From: Bacillus sp. ISL-37
GTDB lineage: Bacteria > Bacillota > Bacilli > Bacillales > Cytobacillaceae
Assembly: GCF_018613315.1 (NCBI RefSeq)
Contig: NZ_JAGGQL010000006.1
Location: 1 to 64,000 of the forward strand
DNA: 64,000 nucleotides
Reading direction: 5' to 3'
Below, one piece after another: positions 16,558 to 24,700 of the stretch. Under the pieces are notes generated by a model that was given only the letters and a program-made list of their open reading frames with translations, did no database searches and was not told where the DNA came from. Each line of letters begins with the position of its first letter. Position 1 is the first letter of the stretch. The translations under genes and the position numbers were made by a program.

Positions 16558-17871
16558 TCAATAAAGCCTGAAGACGAATTCCTCGTTCGCGAGCTTGATT
16601 TTATCTTCGTGCTTGATTTTGACTTTTTCCTTTGGTGACAACTTCACGCCGTTGACGTAACTGCCATTGGTTGAGTGATTGTCCTCCAGGAAGTATTCGC
16701 CGTTCGAAATGATCACGTGAGCATGCACCCGGCCGATTACTTTGTTTTCAGAGGCAAAGTCCGCTCTCACCGGATCCCGGCCAATTTTAAAAAAGTCCTT
16801 GGCAATCGTGATTTTTTCATTCTTTGAGACTGCCAGCAAAAACGGCCTGCGGCTGGAATGGCCAAGAGTCGTCGTTCCCTCGTCCTCATTTGCCATCACG
16901 CCAAGTATTGTTGTACCTTCGTGCTCTGGTTCACTGCTGGCGATAGCCGGCTGTATGTTGATTGATGTTCCGCCACCCAGTTTCGCCGCATCTTTTAACA
17001 ACGTATTGTTCTCTCCAAGCTCCGCCCTGGTAATCCGCTTGTAGTTAACTTCTTCCTCGATTTCAAGCTTGCGACCCGTTTTTACATCCTTTTTCTGGCT
17101 TGTATATTCGGAAGTCAGCACGCCATTGTCGACACTCGTTTTCACGGTGTGGACCTCACTGCCGGGGCTGTAGAAGTTCGGATTGATTGCCGGGATTTCA
17201 AGCTCCGGTTCTTCCTCCACGCTTTCCTCAACCACTTTGGCTAGTGGGAGTGCCGCTTCCTGCTTCGGTTTTTCCGGCATCTTATAAGGCTGCCGTACGA
17301 GTGTTTCATCTCCGACCAGTTCATTCATTTTTTCCAGCAGGTGTTCCGGAGAGACTTCGTCTGTCTCGACCAGATAGTTATGGAGTTTGATAAAAAATGC
17401 GGCATCATCGTTTTCATCGTAAGGAGCCGACAAGAGCAATTCACGCAGAAAGTCTTTAAGTGATACCTTTTCAAAAACATTATTTTTTACAGGAAGGTAG
17501 ATAAAAACTAATCTGTTTGAAAAATTATCAATAAAGATGTCACGCTGGCTGAACACGAAGTTCTCGATATCCAGGCCGCTTTCCCGGGCATCCACCAGTG
17601 TTTCAGCAATGTTGAGGAAGCTATTGTATAGCTGTTCTTTCGTTGCTGGCGTGGAATTCAGCATTTCAAGCGTGTTATCGGAAATCATGTCATAGCGAAG
17701 AAAGCAGTTATCTCCCTCAAGAATCGCAGCACATGGGAGAATTCCCGGAATTCGGCTCGTTCTCAAAAGCTCAACCTGGCTGCCATCGATGTCTGCCTTG
17801 CTTCCAGCATGAAAATAAAGGAATTTCGAAATTCCATAGCTTTCTAATTTAAAATCCGCATGTTTGATCAT
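16558..17871 (-). CDS. FHA-domain protein with N-terminal DUF6382-like region
   Basis: A 437-residue cytoplasmic phosphothreonine reader. The C-terminal FHA domain (about residues 350-437) shows IGRDPVRADF, IGRVHAHVI, DNHSTNGSYVNGVKL and a final FVFRLY, so the Arg, Ser/His and Asn contact residues are kept. The N-terminal 190 residues (HADFKLESYGISKFLYFH onward) look like the DUF6382 domain often joined to FHA, recalled and not searched. The linker carries EGTTILG and EGTTTLG, likely phospho-sites for its own or another FHA domain. It is the first gene of the FHA-phosphatase-kinase-adaptor set. GGAG lies about 9 bp before the ATG. Not EssB, though it could take its structural place. Confidence 0.85.
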   Translation of the reverse strand: MIKHADFKLESYGISKFLYFHAGSKADIDGSQVELLRTSRIPGILPCAAILEGDNCFLRYDMISDNTLEMLNSTPATKEQLYNSFLNIAETLVDARESGLDIENFVFSQRDIFIDNFSNRLVFIYLPVKNNVFEKVSLKDFLRELLLSAPYDENDDAAFFIKLHNYLVETDEVSPEHLLEKMNELVGDETLVRQPYKMPEKPKQEAALPLAKVVEESVEEEPELEIPAINPNFYSPGSEVHTVKTSVDNGVLTSEYTSQKKDVKTGRKLEIEEEVNYKRITRAELGENNTLLKDAAKLGGGTSINIQPAIASSEPEHEGTTILGVMANEDEGTTTLGHSSRRPFLLAVSKNEKITIAKDFFKIGRDPVRADFASENKVIGRVHAHVIISNGEYFLEDNHSTNGSYVNGVKLSPKEKVKIKHEDKIKLANEEFVFRLY

Positions 17872-17969
17872 CGCGCTTCGACTCCAATTTTGAATTTATG
17901 TATGCTTATCCTCCTGAAAAGGGCTCGTTTTCAGGACTTATATTATTTACTTACATTTAGAGCACACTA

Positions 17970-18085
17970 TTTAGCGGTTTCAGGCCTTATTTAACGGTTA
18001 GAGTAATTTATTTAACGGTTGCAGCACTTTATTTAACGGTTAGCTCAATTTATTTAACGGTTGCAGAGCTTTTTTAAACGGTTGA
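17970..18085. repeat. 21-bp phased repeat array C1 (core TTTATTTAACGGTT)
   Basis: Six copies of the core, with the C of CGGTT at 17975, 17995, 18016, 18037, 18058 and 18079: steps of 20, 21, 21, 21, 21 bp. The core is up to 14 bp, the spacer about 7 bp and variable. Confidence 0.9.
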
Positions 18086-18103
18086 TCATGGTTTAGCTAG
18101 GGT

Positions 18104-18222
18104 TATCCGTAACCAGCGCATTTTTAATCCCCGTTGCCATGAGGATAATCCCCGTTAGACTGCAGTTAATCCCCGTTGGGTGCTGGATAATCCCCATTGA
18201 GTGACGGATAATTCCCGTTGGT
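18104..18222. repeat. 21-bp phased repeat array C2 (core TAATCCCCGTTG)
   Basis: Five copies with the CGTT position at 18132, 18153, 18174, 18195 and 18216, exactly 21 bp apart; a decayed copy (TTATCCGTAA) is at 18104. The core has no relation to that of C1, which adjoins it. Confidence 0.9.
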
Positions 18223-18247
18223 GCTTTTCCCACGTTGCAGGGGCATA

Positions 18248-18299
18248 TTTTACAGAAGGGCAAACTGCACCAGCCGCTTGCCCCTTCCCCTCTGTAAAA
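18248..18299 (-). other. Long stem-loop behind the WXG100 genes
   Basis: TTTTACAGA at 18248-18256 pairs with TCTGTAAAA at 18291-18299, and an inner arm (AGGGCAAA with TTGCCCCTT) extends it. It lies 5 bp beyond the stop of the second WXG100 gene. There is no clear T run after it, so it may protect the 3' end of an abundant mRNA and not only terminate it. Confidence 0.65.
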
Positions 18300-18303
18300 G
18301 TAA

Positions 18304-18606
18304 TTACTTAAAAGAGCTGGCGTTGTTGTTGATCGCAGTTTCTGCAGTGTTGTAGTTTGTGACAGTGTTATCCAAGAATTTGGCGTAGCTGTCGACGACC
18401 TGGCGATATTCTTCAAATCGTGGTGCAAGTGAGTTGAAGTTGCCGCGGATGGTGTTGGATGCGTCGGAGTTCCATGATGACGCTAGTGCGTTCATGTCCT
18501 TCTTGATTTCTTCTAATCTAGTGGATAATTGCTGGTTCAGGGTGCGGATTTGGCCCGCCGTTTTGCTAACCTCGCCGAGCGAGATTTTGATTCCATCTCC
18601 TGCCAA
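18304..18606 (-). CDS. WXG100-family secreted protein (EsxB-like)
   Basis: A 100-residue two-helix hairpin protein of the WXG100 family, expected to be exported by the EssC machine. The turn is SSWNSDAS near residue 45, where the Gly of WxG is replaced by Ser. Helix 1 is about 10-42, helix 2 about 52-90 (FEEYRQVVDSYAKFLDNTVTNYN). The family tail motif YxxxD/E appears as YRQVVD. There is no signal peptide, as usual for substrates. It starts at TTG 18606 behind AGGAGGTGAAATACA. It follows the other WXG100 gene by 30 bp, so the two may form a heterodimer. Confidence 0.9.
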   Translation of the reverse strand: MAGDGIKISLGEVSKTAGQIRTLNQQLSTRLEEIKKDMNALASSWNSDASNTIRGNFNSLAPRFEEYRQVVDSYAKFLDNTVTNYNTAETAINNNASSFK

Positions 18607-18636
18607 TGTATTTCACCTCCTGCGTTATGTTGTGGA

Positions 18637-18939
18637 TTAGTTGCTCAATCTCTTAGCCTGGTTAATGACTTCAGATTGAGTGTCGCGGTATGTCTTCGCG
18701 CTCATTTTCAAGAACTCAGAGTACTGTCTCATCAACTGAGTCATTTTGTTAAAATCGTCCATGAAACCCTTGATTTGCGCAGTGTATACCTGGTTATCAG
18801 CACCCTGCCAAGCAGCAGCCATGGCTTCAACTTCGCTGAAAAGAGCTTTGTAGTTTCTTTCGTAGTCAGCTGCCTGCTGGTCAATTTTGTTAGCAGTCGT
18901 TTCAAGCTTTGCTGGTTCAACAGTGATTGATCTTGCCAT
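18637..18939 (-). CDS. WXG100-family secreted protein (EsxA/YukE-like)
   Basis: A 100-residue WXG100 protein. It begins MARSITVEPAKLETTANKID; the turn AAAWQGADNQVY near residue 42 holds the canonical W-Q-G. The C-terminal helix carries YSEFLKMSAKTYRDTQ. The ATG at 18939 follows GGAGGTGAAGAGA; the frame upstream adds three residues without support. It is the first gene of the WXG100 pair and is about 130 bp beyond the small helical gene, in a gap that contains a dispersed hairpin element. It is expected to be needed for T7SS activity, as YukE/EsxA is. Confidence 0.93.
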   Translation of the reverse strand: MARSITVEPAKLETTANKIDQQAADYERNYKALFSEVEAMAAAWQGADNQVYTAQIKGFMDDFNKMTQLMRQYSEFLKMSAKTYRDTQSEVINQAKRLSN

Positions 18940-19044
18940 TCTCTTCACCTCCTTTAAAGCGGTGTTTATATATGAACTCTAAAAGAGTCATATTCTTCTA
19001 TCTTCAAACATCGTGAGGCCGAATACCGTTCCCAAGTCACACCT

Positions 19045-19071
19045 GGGACACGAGAACCGTCCCCATGTCCC
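19045..19071. repeat. Dispersed 27-bp hairpin element, copy 2
   Basis: GGGACA at 19045-19050 and TGTCCC at 19066-19071 form the arms around CGAGAACCGTCCCCA. It lies a few bases after the stop of the 63-residue gene. A partial copy (CCGTTCCCAAGTC) precedes it. Confidence 0.85.
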
Positions 19072-19078
19072 CAAAGAG

Positions 19079-19270
19079 TCATATTCTACGTAACTTGTAG
19101 CTTACATAGCGGTATTTTTCCGCGGATCGTCGCAATCCTGAGGCGGCTTTTACCGAACCGATTCCTTTGAATTCATTGCTGAGGCCATTCGAGATATCCT
19201 CCAACTCACGGGCGATGGCATTCGCTTCAGCTGCAATTCTATTAATCCTGCTTCTTACTTTCGGATCCAT
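19079..19270 (-). CDS. Small helical protein, candidate targeting partner of the lipase-like effector
   Basis: A 63-residue, basic, all-helical protein (DPKVRSRINRIAAEANAIARELEDIS, then RRSAEKYRYVSYKLRRI) without signal peptide or membrane helix. It begins only 3 bp after the stop of the lipase-like gene, with GGGGGTAAAAA as ribosome site, so the two are translated together. Its size and position fit the small WXG100-like partners (Lap proteins) that sit beside T7SS effectors and help their export. There is no WxG turn, and I see no direct similarity to a named family. Confidence 0.7.
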   Translation of the reverse strand: MDPKVRSRINRIAAEANAIARELEDISNGLSNEFKGIGSVKAASGLRRSAEKYRYVSYKLRRI

Positions 19271-19273
19271 TTT

Positions 19274-20680
19274 TTACCCCCTGATCGAACCGGCTTTTCC
19301 GGCAAGATACCTTTCACTCTGCTGTAAAAGTTCCGCCGTGCGGTTAAGGTAGTTGATGCTCTCTGGAATCCGGATATCAAAAGATGAGGCGATATCCGCA
19401 GCGAGGACATTATCCAGTCCCATGACACCCGCTTCCCAGTACAGATCATCGATCATATCGTTCAGCTGGGCGACACGCCTCTGTACCGAGCGAAGCCGGT
19501 TGGCGTAGTAGAACAGCCTTGGGATGTCGACTTTTATATAGGGCTCAATTGGGAAGTTGTTGCCGTTCAGGCCGTCTATAAAACCACCGATTTTAACAGC
19601 GGCCTTTGAGATAAGCTCGGCAAAGAATGAGTTTACCTTTTCCTCGAACTCCTTTTTTGCTTTTGCCAGTCCAACGACAAGCTTTACAGTCTGCTCCCGG
19701 ATTAAATGGGCAGCCACAGCCATTGCCTTGGCCGTATAATGCATGACATTTATTGCTGCATTGGCGACAACATAAGCTGCCTTATAAGCCCTCATCGGAC
19801 TGGAGGTAGAGAGTTCATGGAAGATGTCCTCAAATATCATATTGTTTAGAACATACCTGCCGAACGATTGACCATTCTCGTATACCTTATAATTTCCATT
19901 CTCATCAAACCCAGCACTACTCGTCAGTGAGTGAGGATAAAACGGCTTCTTTATATCATAATCTTCATTAATGCCTACCGTTTTATCGACATATGGCACT
20001 TTGCCAAGCTGCGAGACTGGATCATACGCATAGACGATAAAATCATGCCGTTCTCCCATTAACGCCTCTTGTTCCTTCTTGGATAAAGACCACCAGTATA
20101 ACGGGGCGGCATTTATCACATATGCCCTGGTATTATCATCAAGGTTGTTGATGAAGACGTAATCCGCCAAATTGCCACCCTTTGAATGGCCGAGCAGCAG
20201 CCTTTCACCTGATGTATCCGCCAGATACTTTTGATAAAATGCATCGGCTTCTTTCTGTTGTTTGATTTCCACTCCCATTGAAGCTTCAAAGTTGGAGGTC
20301 CAATCAGTCCTTAAGTGACCCATATCCCCCATCGGTTCACTGCCCCTGAAGACTGCTGTGGCATTGCCTTCCTTATCTTCAAATGCATATCCTACAAAGC
20401 CAGAATTTGATTCACCTTTTACATTATTACCTTCATTAGGATTATAGTTTTGGTAACCCTTCAAGGTAATATTATTTAGATTTGAGGTGTCTAATTTGTT
20501 TCCATTAATAAAAGCATTGATTTCTATATAACTTGCTTCATCTGGATCTGCATTTCTTTTAGCTAGATCCCATACTTGCTTAATGGTCAAATTATCTGGA
20601 AGTTTTTTTGGCGGCAAATCATAATAGGACAGCATCAACAATATGTTCTTCTCTTCTTCGGTTAATCTGTCGATAGACAA
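19274..20680 (-). CDS. Lipase-like candidate T7SS effector, enzyme domain first
   Basis: A 468-residue protein. The N-terminal half has an alpha/beta-hydrolase core: the nucleophile elbow LLLGHSKGGNLADYVF (Ser at about residue 154), an earlier strand AVFRGSEPMGDMG, and a later Asp/His-bearing stretch (FIVYAYDPVSQLG, KPFYPHSLTSS), resembling DUF2974/Mbeg1-type lipases. The second half (about 280-468) is helical, like an LXG/WXG100-type targeting region. This order, enzyme before targeting domain, matches the staphylococcal T7SS lipase TslA. A lipoprotein gene lies 6 bp upstream and a small helical gene 3 bp downstream. The TTG start at 20680 follows GAGGAGTGATCAGGA. Substrate and toxicity are unknown. 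Confidence 0.75.
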   Translation of the reverse strand: MSIDRLTEEEKNILLMLSYYDLPPKKLPDNLTIKQVWDLAKRNADPDEASYIEINAFINGNKLDTSNLNNITLKGYQNYNPNEGNNVKGESNSGFVGYAFEDKEGNATAVFRGSEPMGDMGHLRTDWTSNFEASMGVEIKQQKEADAFYQKYLADTSGERLLLGHSKGGNLADYVFINNLDDNTRAYVINAAPLYWWSLSKKEQEALMGERHDFIVYAYDPVSQLGKVPYVDKTVGINEDYDIKKPFYPHSLTSSAGFDENGNYKVYENGQSFGRYVLNNMIFEDIFHELSTSSPMRAYKAAYVVANAAINVMHYTAKAMAVAAHLIREQTVKLVVGLAKAKKEFEEKVNSFFAELISKAAVKIGGFIDGLNGNNFPIEPYIKVDIPRLFYYANRLRSVQRRVAQLNDMIDDLYWEAGVMGLDNVLAADIASSFDIRIPESINYLNRTAELLQQSERYLAGKAGSIRG

Positions 20681-20686
20681 TCCTGA

Positions 20687-21427
20687 TCACTCCTCAAACT
20701 TTTCGTAATAATCAGCTATGTCTTGAGGCGAATTTATTTCTCTCAGATTATCGACCAGAATTGCTCCATATACATTAGCATCAAGATTTGACCATGGGAG
20801 GTTGTTTACATTGGCCGTCCTGATATAATCAGAAATATTTTCAGACTCATCTACGAATCCCACCGCGACACCATAGTACTCTGTATTTTCTTCTTTTAAC
20901 ATGTTTAGTAAGTTATATATGGGTTCATAATATTCTTCAACATTTGGTTCACCTACAGTTTTGACGGCAATATCAATAGTGACATCAACATTTTCAATTC
21001 CCTTTTTCATAAACTCATCGAATGAAATATTTCCCTTGATTGAATCGTACGTATCTCTTTCAGCCGAGACGATTGTCTTATACTCGATTTCTTTTCCAAA
21101 CTGCTCCAAAATTTTGTCTTTATACTTTCTATCAAGCTCAACCGACCACTTGGAGAGAGGATAAGTATCATAGTACACATCGTCTTTATTCCTGCTCTCA
21201 CCAGCAAGAAAAACTAATTCTGATTTCCCATCGGGATATGCTATAACCTTGTCTTTTCCATACATTTCCGGAAAAATGACACTACCTTCTTTTATACTTT
21301 CAACTTCAAATTTCTCACCATACTTCTCTTCCAAATGCTCCATAACCTTACTCTCCGAACTCATACACCCCGCACCTCCCATAATCACGAATAAAATTGC
21401 CGCAGTCAGCTTGATCCACTTCTTCAA
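20687..21427 (-). CDS. Lipoprotein, candidate immunity protein of the lipase-like effector
   Basis: A 246-residue lipoprotein: basic start MKKWIK, hydrophobic stretch LTAAILFVIMGG and lipobox AGC, then an acidic, soluble outer domain (HLEEKYGEKFEVESIKEGSVI; DDVYYDTYPLSKWSVELDRKYK). Lipidation would hold it on the outer face of the membrane, the place where an exported lipase would act. It directly precedes the lipase-like gene, as TilA-type immunity lipoproteins neighbour TslA. I do not recognise the outer domain. The start is placed at TTG 21427 because the GTG at 21436 has no room for a ribosome site. Confidence 0.7.
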   Translation of the reverse strand: MKKWIKLTAAILFVIMGGAGCMSSESKVMEHLEEKYGEKFEVESIKEGSVIFPEMYGKDKVIAYPDGKSELVFLAGESRNKDDVYYDTYPLSKWSVELDRKYKDKILEQFGKEIEYKTIVSAERDTYDSIKGNISFDEFMKKGIENVDVTIDIAVKTVGEPNVEEYYEPIYNLLNMLKEENTEYYGVAVGFVDESENISDYIRTANVNNLPWSNLDANVYGAILVDNLREINSPQDIADYYEKFEE

Positions 21428-21504
21428 GTTCTCCACACCTTCCGTTTAAAACAGGGACGGTCCGGTTTTGATAACCGCCCCTTGATCCAATATTCAAATT
21501 CTAT

Positions 21505-21531
21505 GAGACACGAGAACCGTCCCCATGTCCC
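21505..21531. repeat. Dispersed 27-bp hairpin element, copy 3
   Basis: GAGACA and TGTCCC arms around CGAGAACCGTCCCCA; the left arm has one mismatch against the other copies. It abuts the stop codon of the yukD-like gene. A related GGGACGGT fragment is at 21453. Confidence 0.8.
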
Positions 21532-21782
21532 TAAATCAGCATCAATTTCGCACCATTCATCAACCCAATCTCTTCAACGGTCTGGTTGATGTTTAAAATG
21601 GTGCCGGTCTTTCGGTCACAGAGGATGGTGTCAGTTGTTGCCGAGAAGTATCCTTGTGACAGTTCGGTCATGGTTCCGGCGAGCAGGTAGACGACTTCGT
21701 GCAGCTTGCTTTCGAGCGGCAGGAAGACGTCGTATGATTTTTCTGAGGCGGGGATGAAGACCTCTACGAGCACCTTATCCAT
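21531..21782 (-). CDS. yukD: Ubiquitin-like T7SS accessory protein (YukD/EsaB)
   Basis: An 83-residue protein with the compact beta-grasp pattern of YukD/EsaB: VLVEVFIPASEKSYDVFLPL, a central helix (LHEVVYLLAGTMTELSQG), and GTILNINQTVEEIGLMNGAKLMLI at the end, where ubiquitin-like domains have the final strand. There is no C-terminal diglycine, so conjugation is not expected. It starts inside the last codons of the EssC gene (8-bp overlap), which implies coupled translation. EsaB acts in the cytoplasm as a regulator or accessory of type VIIb secretion. Confidence 0.9.
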   Translation of the reverse strand: MDKVLVEVFIPASEKSYDVFLPLESKLHEVVYLLAGTMTELSQGYFSATTDTILCDRKTGTILNINQTVEEIGLMNGAKLMLI

Positions 21783-24700
21783 GGTACGCTACCTCCTCTT
21801 GCTTGCTTTGTAGTGAGGATAACAGCTTCACGAGTGTTGGTTTTCCTTTTGTCACAACATAGCCGAAGCCTGGCGGGATTTCCTGGTACATATCGTTTGT
21901 CACCTTGCTGAGCTTCATGACGTACTGGTCTGTGATGCCGTTGCCTGCCCAGATGAAATCGCTTAGCGATACATGCTGCTTGAACCAGGCCTCGAAGGAG
22001 ACGGAGCTCAGTTTGTCGGCACTGTCTGAAATGATCAGGTTGACGTTGAGGCCATTGCCTTTTTCAAGGAAGACCTTTAGCTTATCCTGGCCGTCAGGCG
22101 ACAGATACATCATCAAATCAGTGAAGGAATCGATGATGCAGGTGATGTTGCCAAACACTGGCGGCTGCTCGCCTGCTTCAATTGCATCCTTCGTCGTGTT
22201 ATTCCGGTGGACGAGCGTGTTGAACAGGTAGATAATAGTATCTTCAAATTCAGATGACTCGCAAATATGCTTGTAATCTTGCGTGCGGCCTGCCGCAAAG
22301 TGCTCATTAGGGTCGATGACGATCAGTTCCCTGCCTTCTGAGGCTGTGAAAATTTCGGCGGCTCCCTGCATGAAGCTTGAGCACTGATCGTTCTGCAGTG
22401 CAGTAACCACGTTTACATAGTTGCCAAGGAAATCGAAATGAGCTGTTTTCAGCGAGTTTTTCTCAATGCCGACTGGCACCTTGTTACTGTTCATATTTTT
22501 CGCTTCATCACGCAGGTAGTTCAGATCGACTTTCTCAGGAAGGATCGGTACCCGCATTGCGGCCGGCTGCGTCCAAGATTCTCGCAGATCTCTGCTGTAA
22601 CCAGTAATGAAGGTATACATATTGTCTATATCGCTTGTGATATGGGCCGTCTGGAATTCATATGTTGTATCACTCTTGAAAATGCCACGGCCCTTCGATT
22701 TGGAAGGATACACTCCGTCTGTATTGCCCAGTACGCCCGAGTACTCAGTCTGGTCATTCAGCTGGAGCACATACATCTGCTTAAAGTTCTGAAGCAGCCT
22801 GTAGCGTATCGCCCCTGTATTGATTGCGGTGACGATGAAGTATATGCCATACTTCAGGCCCTCGCGCGTCAGGAATGAAATCCCTTCCTCAAGTTCCTCG
22901 AACATCTCGGAGAACGCTGCGTAGTTGTGGATTGCTACAACGATCGATGGCAGGCTCTCACCCGACATCTCGTTGTATGTGATAAAATCTCCGCCGTAAT
23001 TTGAAAGCAGCTTCTTCCGTCGTTCAATCTCACCTGCCAGCATCTTAAACAGATTGTGAATCTTCTCGCTTTCATGCGACAGCATGACATCCCCAACATG
23101 TGGTGCTTCACGGAACCAGACCAGCGTCTCGGAACCGAAGTCCAGCAGGTAAAAATTCAATTCGTTCGGCGTGTGCTCTTCCATTAATGAGTAAAGCATC
23201 GTCGTCAGGAAGGTCGTTTTTCCGCTGCCAGCGATTCCATAAATAACAGCATTGCCTTCATGGGTGATCGGCATCCGCATCACCATCTGCCTCTGGTTCG
23301 CTGGATCATCATATTCACCGATGATCGGGTTCAGTTCGAAACCTTGCTGGACGACACCATATTTCTTCTTCAGCTTGTCGACGTATATGAGCTCAGGAAT
23401 CGGCTCGAGCCACAACTGACGGACCTTGATACTCTCCTGCTGTGCCATCTTTGCAAGATATTCCGTAATTTCATCGATTTGCTTCGGCGGATTCTTGACC
23501 GACGTTTTGCGCTTGTCGATACGGGCATTTTTAATGACGCGTCCGAGGTCATCGATAACCACAACACTGTCATCTTTGTGCTTTTCAACCCTGTCAGACG
23601 GATAGTAAGGCGCACCGGCCCACGCTGACTGTCCTAGCTCGAACAGTTCGTTGAAGCCGACCTGGAGATAGAAACGTCCGGTCTGCTTCAGTTCTGCGGC
23701 ATCAGGACGCTTAATGACCTCCATACTGTCCGCTTTTTCCTGTACCTTCAAAGAGATACGGAATTTACTGTTGCTCCAGATTTGGTCATCGACGACACCT
23801 GATGGCTTTTGCGTCGCCAGGATCAGGTGGACGCCAAGGCTTCGGCCGATACGCGCTGCACTGACAAGCTGATCCATGAATTCAGGCTGCTGTGCCTTCA
23901 GCTCAGCGAACTCGTCGGAAATGATGAACAAGTGCTGCAGCGGCTCTGTTACCAGTCCTTCGCGATATAGTTTCTGATATTTATAGATATCGATGTTACT
24001 CTGATCAACAACCCGGCTCGTTTCGCTAAAAATGGCCTGGCGACGCTTCAGCTCACTCTGGATCGAAATCAGCGATCGGTTGACGGCGGCTCCGTCCAGG
24101 TTCGTGATCGTCCCAGCAAGGTGCGGCAAGTCTTCGAACGCATTCGCCATACCACCGCCCTTATAGTCAATCAGGATGAACGCTACCTCATCCGGGTGAT
24201 AATTGACCGCAAGCGATAAAATGAACGTCATGATAAATTCACTTTTTCCAGAACCGGTCATCCCGGCAATCAAGCCGTGCGGGCCATGGTATTTTTCGTG
24301 TAGATCAATCATGAATGGATCGCCCTGCGTATCGACGCCGATCTGAGTTTCGATCGTATGGACAGGATTGTTTTCCTTCCATCTCGTGAGCGCATTGAGA
24401 TGCTCGATTTTACCGACACCAAACATTTCCAGGAATGTCAGCATATCAGGCAGGGTATAAGCCCTCTGTGAGGTATTTAGCTGGATATTGGCTAACTTTA
24501 CGGCAAGATCTTCAGCGTCCTCCTCCAAATAGCTGTCAGCATTGAAGCCTACATACTTACCAGAGATATCATCCTTGTCATAGATCTTCGAAAAACTCTT
24601 GTCTAGTTCGATGACATTACTACATTCCTTAGGCAGGTTTTTCAGCTCGTCATAAAGAGCAATGAAGCTGAACTTGATGTTCTTCTTTTCTTTTAAAATA

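Larger units (their letters stand above)
17872..18303. other. Intergenic region with double array C and a long stem-loop
   Basis: No gene is supported between the second WXG100 gene and the FHA gene. The region holds two head-to-tail phased arrays (17975-18085 and 18104-18222) and a long stem-loop (18248-18299). The FHA gene promoter should lie in 17880-17970. Confidence 0.6.

Noticed and set aside
17970..18222. CRISPR array
   Set aside because: Units are about 10-14 bp with 7-11 bp spacers and a 21-bp period, far too short for CRISPR repeats and spacers, and no cas gene is in the window.
18093..18428. 111-codon minus-strand frame over array C2
   Set aside because: It starts inside the second WXG100 gene in another frame, and its repeats (TGII) come from the array.
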